NCBI RefSeq assembly: GCF_027213945.1
Contig: NZ_JAPWGW010000001.1
Location: 1,178,001 to 1,242,000 of the forward strand
From: Henriciella marina
Lineage (GTDB): Bacteria; Pseudomonadota; Alphaproteobacteria; Caulobacterales; Hyphomonadaceae
DNA length: 64,000 nucleotides
Direction of reading: 5' to 3'
Position numbers and translations under genes: made by a program
The notes under the pieces: generated by a model
What the model was told of the DNA's origin: nothing
Databases searched by the model: none
What the model saw: the letters and a program-made list of their open reading frames with translations, nothing else
Part shown: piece after piece, positions 28,718 to 37,548 of the stretch
How the letters are laid out: every line of letters begins with the position of its first letter
Position numbering within the stretch: the first letter of the stretch is position 1

Positions 28718-28800
28718 GGGCGCGTCTCCTCACTGTTTCTTGTTTTATGAGATTTAGAAGGGTTGCCGTTAGGGCTGTAAAGGCGCTGCGAGCGCCGATG

Positions 28801-28869
28801 GTTCGACTTCGCTCACCAATCAGAATTTCGAAAAGATAAAAAAAGCCCGCATGGTGAGCGAAGTCGAAC
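28801..28869. repeat. 18-bp perfect inverted repeat overlapping a terminator loop
   Basis: GTTCGACTTCGCTCACCA (28801-28818) is the exact reverse complement of 28852-28869. The right arm is the loop of the - strand terminator stem. The core TTCGAC...GCTCA resembles the REP-like TTCGACxxGCTCAGGATGAG motif seen again at 46400 and 46497, though here it lacks the GGATGAG end. Confidence 0.85.
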
Positions 28870-28878
28870 TATGCGGGC
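28838..28878 (-). terminator. Rho-independent terminator downstream of the VWA gene
   Basis: On the - strand GCCCGCAT (complement of 28871-28878) pairs with ATGCGGGC (complement of 28845-28852), with an 18-base loop, and is followed by seven U residues (A tract 28838-28844). It ends the VWA gene 30 bases after its stop. The loop is unusually long and is self-complementary to a segment further downstream. Confidence 0.85.
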
Positions 28879-28907
28879 GATTTTGATTTACATCGGCGGA
28901 CAATGAG

Positions 28908-30089
28908 CTACCGGCTCAGCTCCTTCATTGCGTCTTCGAGACCCTGCAGGGTCATCTCGAACATGCGGCCGGGGCCGATCAGCTCGTTAATCAGCTTGAT
29001 GGAGCCGGTATAGTCCCATGCCCCGGCCTTGACCGGGTTCAGCCAGACAAAGTTCGGGAACTGCTCCACGAAACGCTGGATCCAGAGGCCGCCGGCCTCC
29101 TCGTTCCAGTGCTCGACCGAGCCGCCAGCATAGGTGATTTCGTAGGGGCTCATCGTGGCGTCGCCGACAACGATGACCTTGTAGTCGGATGGGTATTTGT
29201 GGAGCACGTCCCAGGTCGGGATACGCTCATTCATCCGGCGGCGATTATCCTTCCAGAGCCCCTCATAGATGCAATTGTGGAAGTAGTAGTAGTCGAGGTT
29301 CTTGATCTCTGAACGGGCTGCCGAAAACAGCTCTTCCATGACGCGGACATGCGGGTCCATGGAGCCGCCGACATCCATGAGCAGCAGGACCGAAACGGTA
29401 TTGCGCTTTTCCGGGCGCATCTCGATATCGAGATAGCCCTGTTTGGCCGTTTTGCGGATCGTATTGTCGAGGTCGAGTTCTTCATTCGCGCCATCGCGCG
29501 CCCATTTGCGCAGGCGCTTCATCGCGATTTTGATATTGCGCGTGCCGATCTCGACGCTGTCGTCGTAATTCTTGAATTCGCGCTTGTCCCAGACCTTGAC
29601 GGCGCGGCGGTGACGGGACTTTTCCTGCCCGATGCGGACGCCTTCCGGATTATAGCCATTGGCGCCAAAGGGCGAGGTGCCGCCCGTGCCGATCCATTTA
29701 TTGCCGCCTTCATGGCGCTTCTTCTGCTCTTCGAGGCGCTCTTTCAGCGTCTCCATGAGTTTTTCAAAGCCGCCCATAGCCTCGATCTCGTCCATCTCCT
29801 CCTTGGTGAGGAATTTCTCCGACATCTTGCGCAGCCACTCTTCCGGCAGGTCCTGAACGTCGACGGCGTCCTGCATCGTGTCGAGGCCCTTGAAGACGTG
29901 GGAGAAGACGCGGTCGAACTTGTCGAGATTGCGCTCATCCTTCACGAGCGCGGCCCGAGAGAGATAGTAGAAGTCCTCGACCTCCATTTCGATCACGTCA
30001 TTGTCCATCGCCTCGAGCAGGAGAAGATACTCCTTCAGCGTGACAGGAATCTTGGCGGAACGAAGTTCGTTGAAGAAGTTGAGGAACAT
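28908..30089 (-). CDS. VWA domain-containing CoxE-like protein
   Basis: A 393-residue protein of the CoxE/VWA group. Residues ~1-120 form a helical N-terminus (MFLNFFNELRSAKIPVTLKEYL). The von Willebrand A domain carries the MIDAS motif DVGGSMDPH (one small change from DxSxS: Gly replaces the first Ser) and ends with TWDVLHKYPSDYKVIVVGDA. Such proteins normally act with a MoxR-type AAA+ ATPase as a metal-insertion or maturation pair. No moxR lies within this window, so the partner may be elsewhere. The gene is followed by its own terminator. Confidence 0.88.
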   Translation of the reverse strand: MFLNFFNELRSAKIPVTLKEYLLLLEAMDNDVIEMEVEDFYYLSRAALVKDERNLDKFDRVFSHVFKGLDTMQDAVDVQDLPEEWLRKMSEKFLTKEEMDEIEAMGGFEKLMETLKERLEEQKKRHEGGNKWIGTGGTSPFGANGYNPEGVRIGQEKSRHRRAVKVWDKREFKNYDDSVEIGTRNIKIAMKRLRKWARDGANEELDLDNTIRKTAKQGYLDIEMRPEKRNTVSVLLLMDVGGSMDPHVRVMEELFSAARSEIKNLDYYYFHNCIYEGLWKDNRRRMNERIPTWDVLHKYPSDYKVIVVGDATMSPYEITYAGGSVEHWNEEAGGLWIQRFVEQFPNFVWLNPVKAGAWDYTGSIKLINELIGPGRMFEMTLQGLEDAMKELSR

Positions 30090-30185
30090 GGGCGGCTATC
30101 TCTCCAGTCTCTTCAGAACACATTAGCGCGCGTCAGCCCTCTGTCCAAGGGCTGACGCGGCGCAACTGGATGATATGAGCGCGGA

Positions 30186-31271
30186 CTACCAGCGAAGGTC
30201 GGCGCGTATCTCCGCTACGGCATCGTGGTCGTGCGCAGCATACCAGCTGATCTCGGCGCCGTTTTCGAGCGCGAGTACGGTCGTCCGGTTCTGCTCGGCT
30301 TCCTGGCTATCATGCCCAAATTCGCGGAACTTCAGGTGCTCATCGGCCTGGTCGTGCATCTCTTCGAGCAGAGCGCTTTCCAGCGGCAAGTAGAGTGTGC
30401 CGAGCTGTCCTGCCTTGGCCGCGTCCTGCAGGTCTGGCAGGCTCTTGCCTTCCGGTAGCCGCCCGTCGCCTACAGGCTCGTCGCTGAACGCCTCCTTGAT
30501 GTGCTGTTCGACAGCGTCCGCACCACCAGCGTGATGCTGTACGAGATCGAAACGACCGGGTGCCATCACCTTGGCAAAGTGCCCGACAGTGCCTTCTTCG
30601 CCAATCAGATGCAGCGTCTCAGTCTGCGGGGGCAGGGCGTCATCGACGGCATTCGCGATCTCTTCGTAGAAGGCGCCGTCCGTCTTGTCCCGCTCCTCAT
30701 CCTGGCCGGTGCCGAGGGCATGGTAGACGGAGCGGCCATCGCTGTTACGGGCCGACCCGCGCGAACCTGAATGGAAGAAGACATCATCCTGAACGTGGCG
30801 GCGCGCCTCAACTGACCGGTATTTCGGTGCGTCCAGACGATCGGTCATGTCCTTGACGTTGCCACCCTGGTAAAGGAACAGCCTCGGCTCATCCTTGGTC
30901 ACGAACAGGACCCAATGCGTCTTGCGGCTTTGATAATCGGCCAGCAGCGGCAGGATGAAGGGATGCTCACCTACAGTGATCGAAGCGACCGGACGTGAAT
31001 TGAGGTGGGCCATTCGGCGGTTCTGCTTGTCCTCGAAAAGCGCGATCCCGTTGGCGCGGAAGTCGGCGAGTTCAAAATTCTCGAGCCGTTCCTTGATGAA
31101 GGCCGCGTCCGGGGCATGCTTTTCAACCGCGTCGATGACATTCTTGCGCAGGATACGCCATTTCTCACCGCCCACTTCTACGGCAGGGCGTGGAACGTAG
31201 ACGCTCGTCGTCTTGTCGGAAAAGTCGGCGAATGCTTGCCTGAAAGTGTCGAGGGATGTCTGTTCTGACAT
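30186..31271 (-). CDS. Bacterial eRF1-like (baeRF family) protein
   Basis: A 361-residue protein resembling the bacterial archaeo-eukaryotic-release-factor (baeRF) families. These share the eRF1/Pelota-type domains and are proposed to act on ribosomes during hibernation or rescue. Supporting stretches are SVYVPRPAVEVGGEKWRILRKN at the N-terminus, the middle segment FFHSGSRGSARNSDGRSVYHALGTG, and HLIGEEGTVGHFAKVM. No GGQ tripeptide is present. It lies upstream of the VWA gene on the same strand, separated by 96 bases. Assignment to a particular baeRF subfamily is uncertain. Confidence 0.7.
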   Translation of the reverse strand: MSEQTSLDTFRQAFADFSDKTTSVYVPRPAVEVGGEKWRILRKNVIDAVEKHAPDAAFIKERLENFELADFRANGIALFEDKQNRRMAHLNSRPVASITVGEHPFILPLLADYQSRKTHWVLFVTKDEPRLFLYQGGNVKDMTDRLDAPKYRSVEARRHVQDDVFFHSGSRGSARNSDGRSVYHALGTGQDEERDKTDGAFYEEIANAVDDALPPQTETLHLIGEEGTVGHFAKVMAPGRFDLVQHHAGGADAVEQHIKEAFSDEPVGDGRLPEGKSLPDLQDAAKAGQLGTLYLPLESALLEEMHDQADEHLKFREFGHDSQEAEQNRTTVLALENGAEISWYAAHDHDAVAEIRADLRW

Positions 31272-31329
31272 GGTCTTCTCCTTGCTTGTCTATTGGCAAA
31301 ACAACGGACTTGCGAAGGCGGCGTTCCCG

Positions 31330-32025
31330 CTACCCCTCTGTATTGGCTGATTGCGGCAGCGTATCGGGCACCGGGCTCTCGGCGCCCGCCGAATAGGACA
31401 TGCCGCCCCGCACGAGGAAGCGCGGCACCTGCCGTCCGCCCGATAACTCATCATATAGCAGATTGCCGGAGCCAAGGTTGAACCCGCCGCCGGGCAAGTC
31501 CACGAACCCCGTCTCGGCGGCATGGGCGAGGGTCGCGACGACAGAGTTGGAGTTCTGGAACAGGAAATTGTAGTTCAACCGCGCTTCATCAATGGCGCGC
31601 GCGAGCACGGCAATCTTGAGCCAGCGTTCCTGATCAAAGTCCCGTGCAATGACACCGACACGCTGCGTTCCGCGCGGTTGCCTCATCGGGGAATGCGGGC
31701 ATTCCCCCCAACCCATGGGGCCGAGGACACGTAACTCGCCATCTTCGGGATAGGCGGTAATGACTTCTGGCCGGCGGCCCGCTTCGGCAACGTGCACGAG
31801 ATGCGAATGCTCGCCAATGCGGGCGACGTCAAACTCGATCTTGACCAGCACGTTTTCGCCAAACACCAGCTGGAATGCCTCACCACCGCGCTCGGCAAGC
31901 AGGCGAAAGTCTTCCGCGCAGATGCCGTCGCGGTGCACGCGCTCACGAAGTTGCGCAATCAGCGCATCACTTTCAGGAAGGCCGTCCGGCCAGATATCTT
32001 CAAATGTCAGCAGGCATGTCGTCAC
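31330..32025 (-). CDS. Hypothetical protein with a conserved-looking NSNS motif
   Basis: A 231-residue protein without a signal peptide or membrane segment. I cannot assign it. The stretch EARLNYNFLFQNSNSVVATL looks like an active-site or binding motif because it has the shape of a conserved turn rich in Asn and Ser, and it is followed by GGGFNLGSGN. The segment ending at residue ~110 (GWGECPHSPMRQPRG) contains Cys and His. Similar NSNS turns occur in some secreted hydrolase-like proteins, but I cannot name the family. It lies 58 bases upstream of the baeRF gene, same strand. Confidence 0.6.
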   Translation of the reverse strand: MTTCLLTFEDIWPDGLPESDALIAQLRERVHRDGICAEDFRLLAERGGEAFQLVFGENVLVKIEFDVARIGEHSHLVHVAEAGRRPEVITAYPEDGELRVLGPMGWGECPHSPMRQPRGTQRVGVIARDFDQERWLKIAVLARAIDEARLNYNFLFQNSNSVVATLAHAAETGFVDLPGGGFNLGSGNLLYDELSGGRQVPRFLVRGGMSYSAGAESPVPDTLPQSANTEG

Positions 32026-32136
32026 GGTTCATTGAACGCGTAGGCCCACCGCGTGGTTGCCCACCTGCCTGCCTTGCGGAACGCTTCTCAATGCTTCCGC
32101 ATTAAGATTGCCAGTGGCTGATGGAACTCAACTGAC

Positions 32137-32625
32137 ATGAAGCATCTCGCAGTAATTCTGACGACAGGGCTGATCATCCTTATCGGGATAGGTGCAAGAT
32201 TCGCGATCGGGAACGTCTATAGCGAGGCTGAGGCGACCAATCTGATCCAGTCGCTGACGCAGACGGGTTTGTACCTCGGGTCAGCTATCGCGGGCGCATC
32301 TGCCACGACGCTCGCCCTCATGCTGACGCTGCTGGGGCTCACCAACCAGACGAAGACCGACTTCGATTCTGACGTTTACCGAAGTATTTCCCAGGTCGCC
32401 TGGCTATCAACGATCAGTCTCGTCGGCGCCGTCATCCTCCTCCTCATGCTGGTGCTTCCTGTCGGGGAGTTCGACCAGATGCCAGACGGCTGGTACCGCC
32501 TCATGTATGAAGTGGTCTTTGCGCTCACCGTGTTCGTGTGCGCATTACTTACAGCAACAGTCGTCAGGCTTTTCATGACCATTCGCCACGTCATCAGTCA
32601 GGTGACACCGGGTGACGAAGTCTAG
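32137..32625 (+). CDS. Hypothetical membrane protein
   Basis: A 162-residue protein with four hydrophobic segments (about residues 5-24, 45-68, 90-112 and 128-148) and short polar loops. The second helix region ([30 protein letters not shown]) is the only distinctive piece. I do not recognise it. It stands alone, divergent from the preceding hypothetical gene, and ends 84 bases before the tRNA gene. Confidence 0.65.
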   Translation: MKHLAVILTTGLIILIGIGARFAIGNVYSEAEATNLIQSLTQTGLYLGSAIAGASATTLALMLTLLGLTNQTKTDFDSDVYRSISQVAWLSTISLVGAVILLLMLVLPVGEFDQMPDGWYRLMYEVVFALTVFVCALLTATVVRLFMTIRHVISQVTPGDEV

Positions 32626-32708
32626 CTTTGACTCATCAGGTCTGGCCGTAATGACAGGTGTTGACCGACGAAAAGTCGGGCTCTGGCAGCTAAGTTTTCG
32701 GAAGGAAA

Positions 32709-32785
32709 TGGCACACCCGAGAGGATTCGAACCTCTGACCCCCAGATTCGTAGTCTGGTGCTCTATCCAGCTGAGCTACGGGTGC
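32709..32785 (-). tRNA. tRNA-Arg (anticodon ACG)
   Basis: The - strand folds into a full cloverleaf: acceptor GCACCCG with CGGGTGT (a G-U closing pair), D arm GCTCAGCTGGATAGAGC, anticodon stem CCAGA/TCTGG around the loop CTACGAA, and T arm with GGTTCGAATCC. The loop centre ACG reads CGN arginine codons after inosine modification of A34. The 3' CCA is encoded (TGG at 32709-32711). Confidence 0.96.
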
Positions 32786-32847
32786 TCCGTTGAGAGGGCG
32801 GACACATAGCGGCGCCGCGCGCGCGATGCAAGCGCTTATGCTGCAGT

Positions 32848-33828
32848 CTACTGATCTGCCTCATACACGCCCCGTGCAATCGCCCTTGCGAGCGTGGATG
32901 CAGCCAGCTCTCCGATACGTGTCAGAGAGATGGGAGAGGGTTCTTCCAGCGGGATCCTGCCTGTCGACAGGACAAATAGCGCGTCGCCATCAAAGGGAGC
33001 GAACACTGGCCTGATTGCGCGCGAGAAGCCGGACAATGCCATCTGGGCAACCCGATGCGCCTGCGCCGGGGTGAGGGCGGCATCGGTTGCGATACAGGCA
33101 ATTGTCGTATTCTGCCCGGGCTGCGGATTCATCTTCGCGTCGCCCCATTCTTCCGGGTCACCGTTATAGCTTTCGCCGGGGCGATGATTGCCGAACTCAC
33201 CATTCTGCTCATACGGCCAGGCCCAGAAGCAGCTTGTGCCCGGCATGAAGACCGACCCGAAGCAGTTCACACCAGCAACTGCGCCAATGGTGATGCCATC
33301 GGCAGTGCGAAGCGATGCGGAGCCAAGTCCGCCTGCATGGGCGCCTGCATTGGCGCCAAGACCGCAGCCAACATTGCCGAGCGGGAAGGATTTCGCCCGG
33401 TTTTCGAAAGCTTCCTCGCCGAGCATGCGATAAGGCGGCTGCTCGCCCCACCCCTTATCTCCGCCATTGGCGAGGTCGTAGAGAATGGCCGCAGGAACAA
33501 TGGGTGTCCTAGGCACGCCCGGAAGGTCTTTCAGCCCGTAGCCGCGTCCCATCGCGCCAAGCTTGGCGGTCACACCATCTGCAGATGCCAGACCATAGGC
33601 GCTGCCGCCTGACAGGACGACGGCATCCACCTGCTCAACCATTGTATCGGCGCGCAAGAGATCCGTCTCACGCGTACCGGGCCCGCCGCCTGCGACCGCA
33701 CAAGCGGCCGTCGCGGGGTCATCTGCAACAATGACAGTTGTGCCGGTTAGCACATCCCTGTTTTCAGCATTGCCAACCTCGATGCCTGGAACGTCGGTGA
33801 TGAGGTTTTTCGGGCCGGGCCGGGACAT
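32848..33828 (-). CDS. P1 family (DmpA/NylC-like) Ntn-hydrolase peptidase
   Basis: About 326 residues. I prefer the ATG at 33828 (MSRPGPKNLITDVPGIEVGN), since this opens the family's conserved N-terminus; the frame extends 18 codons upstream. Members self-cleave into two chains and the new N-terminal Ser or Thr becomes the nucleophile. Here the processing site is likely QN|TTIACIATDA, a Thr as in the nylon oligomerase NylC. Also seen are GGGPGTRETDLL and VLSGGSAYGLASADGV. The enzyme would cleave N-terminal amino acids or cyclic amides. It has no obvious signal peptide. Confidence 0.88.
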   Translation of the reverse strand: MSRPGPKNLITDVPGIEVGNAENRDVLTGTTVIVADDPATAACAVAGGGPGTRETDLLRADTMVEQVDAVVLSGGSAYGLASADGVTAKLGAMGRGYGLKDLPGVPRTPIVPAAILYDLANGGDKGWGEQPPYRMLGEEAFENRAKSFPLGNVGCGLGANAGAHAGGLGSASLRTADGITIGAVAGVNCFGSVFMPGTSCFWAWPYEQNGEFGNHRPGESYNGDPEEWGDAKMNPQPGQNTTIACIATDAALTPAQAHRVAQMALSGFSRAIRPVFAPFDGDALFVLSTGRIPLEEPSPISLTRIGELAASTLARAIARGVYEADQ

Positions 33829-34041
33829 GGCAAGCTGCTCCAGGTTTTGCCCGTCCCGCGCTGGGACAGGAGTTTGCTTCAACCTGATACCTAAAGCTGG
33901 CAGACCACTGACACAACAAGCCAGCCACTCACTCGGCCCGCGGCACGAAACCTGCTTGCGACCGGGGCAGCCGGGTACAAAAGCTTCATTTGCGCCCGCC
34001 GCCCCAATGGGTAAGGTCTTAACATGTCAGGGGAGCAGGAC

Positions 34042-34341
34042 ATGAAATTCAAATTCGCCATCGCATTCACGGCCCTCGCAGCAGCTGGATTTTCGGCAGC
34101 CGCGCAGGAAGCCCAGACTTATCCGACGGAAGTCCCGAACCTCAGCCAGTGCATCGAGCGCGCAGGCGCCGATGGAGAGGCCACGCAGGAAGAGCTTGAT
34201 AATTGCATCAATTCAAATCTGGGTGAAGTGCGCGCCGCGATGCCAGATGTGACTATGGATACGCCGGACGAAACGCCTTATCGGATGAATGATGCCATGA
34301 CCGGTGAAACCGCTGAAGGGGACACCGAAGAGGAGTCCTGA
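34042..34341 (+). CDS. Small secreted protein, coupled to gamma-glutamyltransferase
   Basis: A 99-residue protein. The ATG at 34042 follows AGGGGAG and starts a signal peptide MKFKFAIAFTALAAAGFSAAAQ. The short mature domain is acidic, with two cysteines (SQCIERAGADGEA and LDNCINSN) and little else. I do not recognise it. Its TGA overlaps the ATG of the gamma-glutamyltransferase gene (TGATG), so the two are co-translated and may function together. Confidence 0.75.
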   Translation: MKFKFAIAFTALAAAGFSAAAQEAQTYPTEVPNLSQCIERAGADGEATQEELDNCINSNLGEVRAAMPDVTMDTPDETPYRMNDAMTGETAEGDTEEES

Positions 34342-36119
34342 TGAAACCTTCCACCTTGCTCTGTCCAGCGTTTGTACTGGTCGCGCTTGCTGCGTGTCAG
34401 CCACAGTCTGGAACCAGCGTCCCTGACCGACCGACACTTGAAGAGACAGAGCAGGCGCCCGCGCCCAGGATCTGGGACAAGGGCGCCATGGTGGCGGCGG
34501 CGGATCCCCGCGCCGTAGAAGCGGGCCTCAAAATCCTGCGTGAAGGTGGCACGGCCATCGATGCCGCTATTGCCGTTCATGCTGTACTCGGTCTCGTCGA
34601 GCCGCAAAGCTCCGGCATCGGCGGCGGCGCCTTCATGGTCTATTACGACTATGACGATGATGCGCTCACCGTATTCGACGGGCGTGAAACCGCGCCTCAG
34701 GCCGCCGACGAAAACCTGTTCGTGATCGACGGCGAAGTGCTCGACTATGTGTCGGCCTGGCAGTCGGGCCGCTCGGCTGGCGTGCCCGGCATGATCGCGC
34801 TCTACAAAGCCGCGCATGAGGCCGAAGGCGAGGCAGACTGGGCTTCGCTCTTCCAGCCAGCCATCAATCTTGCGCGTGAGGGATTCGAGGTTTCCCCACG
34901 TCTTGCTGGCCTGCTCGCCAATGAGCGTTTGCGCGGCGCTGTGCGTCTCGATGAAGACGCCAATGCGAGCGCCTATTTCTTTCCGGAAGGTGAGCCACTG
35001 ACCGTCGGAACGGTGCGCGACAACCCAGCCTATGCTGACCTGCTCCAGTCTTTAGCTGCGAGTGGTCCGTCGGCCTTCTATGAAGGTGACAATGCTCAAG
35101 CCATTGTAGATGTGCTTGGACAGGAGCCGCTTCCCGGTTCGATGACGCTGGACGACATATCTTCTTATGAGGTGAAGCTGCGCCCGGCCGTCTGCGGTGA
35201 TCATGAAACAATGCGCATCTGCTCTGCGCCGCCGCCAAGCTCCGGCGCCGTTACCCAGAACATGATCTGGGGCCTTTATGAGCGGATCACTGAGGGCAGT
35301 AGCCCCGGCTATAGCGATGACAAGCTGGCCGCATGGGTCGACGCGCAGCGCCTCGCCTATGCAGATCGCGACCATTACGTCGCCGACGCCGACTATGCTC
35401 AGGTGCCAACGTCTGACCTGATCGATCCGCGCTATCTCGATGCCCGCGTCGGCGACGTCTATGCGCCGGATGAAAACCCGCAGCCGGGCGACCCGGGAGA
35501 GGTTCTCGGTCGCGGCTCCATTATCGATATGTGGGGCAGGGACCTCACCGATGAGACGCCTGGCACCACGCACATCTCCATCATCGACAAGCAGGGCAAC
35601 GCGGTTTCGATGACCGCAACCGTCGAGTCTGCCTTTGGCAATTCGCGTATGGTGAATGGCTATCTGCTCAACAATGAGCTGACGGACTTCTCGCGCCAGC
35701 CGACGATCAACAGCCTGCCAGTGGCGAATGCGCCAGCCGCTGGCAAGCGCCCGCGTTCGTCCATGTCCCCGACCATGGTGTTCGACAAGGACGGCGACCT
35801 CTTCATGGTCACCGGGTCGCCGGGCGGCAATTCCATCGTGGCCTATGTCTCGAAGACCATCATTGGTGTGCTCGACTGGGGCCTCTCTGCGCAGGAAGCG
35901 ATCAACCTTCCGAACGTGATCGCCCGCGGTCCATCGGTGGGCGTCGAGATTGATGTGGAGCGCGGACAGGACTGGGCCGATACGCTGTCGGCGGCAGGAT
36001 ACGCCGTTGAAGAGCGGACAGGCGAGAATTCCGGTCTTCACGTCATCATCGTGCGCGGCGACGTCCTGGACGGTGGGGCGGACCCGCGCCGCGAAGGCGT
36101 CGCCCTCGCGCTAGACTGA
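34341..36119 (+). CDS. ggt: Gamma-glutamyltransferase (lipoprotein)
   Basis: A 592-residue Ntn-hydrolase that cleaves gamma-glutamyl bonds, for example in glutathione, in the periplasm. The signal ends in a lipobox (VALAAC), so this one is probably lipid-anchored. The small-subunit nucleophile is the first Thr of GTTHISII, Thr409 from the start. Other family blocks are AAIAVHAVLGLVEPQSSGIGGGAFM, the ESAFGNSR motif, and PRSSMSPTMVF with SPGGNSIVAYV downstream. It follows a small secreted protein in a tight two-gene unit. The DUF and S9 peptidases nearby suggest peptide scavenging. Confidence 0.93.
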   Translation: MKPSTLLCPAFVLVALAACQPQSGTSVPDRPTLEETEQAPAPRIWDKGAMVAAADPRAVEAGLKILREGGTAIDAAIAVHAVLGLVEPQSSGIGGGAFMVYYDYDDDALTVFDGRETAPQAADENLFVIDGEVLDYVSAWQSGRSAGVPGMIALYKAAHEAEGEADWASLFQPAINLAREGFEVSPRLAGLLANERLRGAVRLDEDANASAYFFPEGEPLTVGTVRDNPAYADLLQSLAASGPSAFYEGDNAQAIVDVLGQEPLPGSMTLDDISSYEVKLRPAVCGDHETMRICSAPPPSSGAVTQNMIWGLYERITEGSSPGYSDDKLAAWVDAQRLAYADRDHYVADADYAQVPTSDLIDPRYLDARVGDVYAPDENPQPGDPGEVLGRGSIIDMWGRDLTDETPGTTHISIIDKQGNAVSMTATVESAFGNSRMVNGYLLNNELTDFSRQPTINSLPVANAPAAGKRPRSSMSPTMVFDKDGDLFMVTGSPGGNSIVAYVSKTIIGVLDWGLSAQEAINLPNVIARGPSVGVEIDVERGQDWADTLSAAGYAVEERTGENSGLHVIIVRGDVLDGGADPRREGVALALD

Positions 36120-36120
36120 G

Positions 36121-37533
36121 CTATTTGGCAGGTGGGGCTGCGGGAAGGGTCAGCCTGAACCGTGTGCCCGCCTCAGTGGTTTCGACCAGAGACAGCTCCC
36201 CGCCCATGGCGCGGGCAAGGTCGCGCGAGAGCGAGAGGCCAAGCCCGGTTCCATCGCGCCTGGAAGATGCCGCAAACGGCTTGAACAAATTCTCCTGCGC
36301 GCGCTTTGGCAGGCCGGGGCCGGTATCTGCAAAATCGATATATGACGGATCGCCGGACACGGTGATTGTCCCTCCGGTTTCGTCCATGGCTTCGGCCGCA
36401 TTGCGGATCAGATTCGCTGCGATTCGGTAGAGGTGATCCGGGTCGCCATAGCCGGTCATGCCGGCGCCGATCTCATTGGCGAAGCTAACCTGGTCGCTAT
36501 CGCCAACCCCTTCCATGGCCGCTTCGCTCATTGTCTCGGCGAGCCTCACCATTTGCAGCCGCGCGACAGGCGTCGAGGAGCGTCCATAGCGCAGCGTATC
36601 GCTCGCAAGGCCAATGGCCCGCTCCAGCGCCCGCTCAAGGCGCGGAACCGCGCGTTGAACCCGTGGGTCGTCAGACGTGGAAAGGGCATCAGACGCAAGC
36701 TGCGCCGTTGCCAGCGTGTTGCGGAGGTCATGATTGATCTTCGCCACCGCTTCGCCAAGCTGGGCAAGTCGTTCGCGCTGGCGGAAACTGTCAGACACCG
36801 CCTCTTCCATGTCAGCCAGGGCGTTCTGCGCGCGGCCAATCTCATCGCGCCGTGAGGTCGGCCCCAGCCGCCTCGTCCAGCTACCCGGGTCCTGCCTGAA
36901 CTGGATGACCGCCTGCGTCACCCGCTGGATCGGACGCACGACGAGCGCGATCAGCAGCAAATAGATCAGCATCGCGGCCGTGATCGAGACGATGAGGGAC
37001 ACGATCAGGATCCGCCCCGCATAGGCCGTCAGCCCCTGTTTCAGCGGCGCTTCCGGCAGGATGACCTCCAGGACGCGCCCCTCGCCAGAGCCCATGCCCC
37101 GGATAACCAGCATGCGCCCATCCGGTGCAGTCAGGGTTTCCAGCGTCTCTCCAATCTCGCCGAAATAGCTCTCGGCCATCATGTCGATTTCTTTCATCGG
37201 CCCTTCGAGCGGCATGGAAGGCGGCAGGATCTGCTCACGCATATCCTCGCTCAGCTCAGCCACGGCCAGGACCTCGGCGCGCCGCAACAAGTCGTTCGAT
37301 AGCTCTTCGGACACCATGCGGCTCGGCGCGGCCTCCAGCGACAGCGCCGCGATCCGGGCCGCCTGCACGCGCTCATTCAACCAGCTTTCACGGTAGTTGG
37401 CGGCGCTCGGCAGGAAGATGATGAATTCGATCAGCAGGATGACGCCAATCGTAACCAGGAATAGCCGTACGCTCAGGCTGTCGAACAGCCCGCGGCGGTT
37501 TGCCCGCATCTCATCAGGATTACGTAACGGCAC
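36121..37533 (-). CDS. Membrane sensor histidine kinase (orphan)
   Basis: A 470-residue two-component sensor. It has a transmembrane helix near residue 25-45, a ~130-residue periplasmic domain, a second helix around 180-200, a HAMP domain, a HisKA segment with phospho-acceptor His in AKINHDLRNTLATAQL, and a complete HATPase domain (NLIRNAAEAMDE, FADTGPGLP, DGTGLGLSLSRDLARAMGG). No response regulator is adjacent, so it is an orphan kinase in this window. It converges with ggt and is followed upstream by the flavoprotein gene in the same direction. Confidence 0.92.
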   Translation of the reverse strand: MPLRNPDEMRANRRGLFDSLSVRLFLVTIGVILLIEFIIFLPSAANYRESWLNERVQAARIAALSLEAAPSRMVSEELSNDLLRRAEVLAVAELSEDMREQILPPSMPLEGPMKEIDMMAESYFGEIGETLETLTAPDGRMLVIRGMGSGEGRVLEVILPEAPLKQGLTAYAGRILIVSLIVSITAAMLIYLLLIALVVRPIQRVTQAVIQFRQDPGSWTRRLGPTSRRDEIGRAQNALADMEEAVSDSFRQRERLAQLGEAVAKINHDLRNTLATAQLASDALSTSDDPRVQRAVPRLERALERAIGLASDTLRYGRSSTPVARLQMVRLAETMSEAAMEGVGDSDQVSFANEIGAGMTGYGDPDHLYRIAANLIRNAAEAMDETGGTITVSGDPSYIDFADTGPGLPKRAQENLFKPFAASSRRDGTGLGLSLSRDLARAMGGELSLVETTEAGTRFRLTLPAAPPAK

Positions 37534-37548
37534 GCGCAGGCAAGTAAG

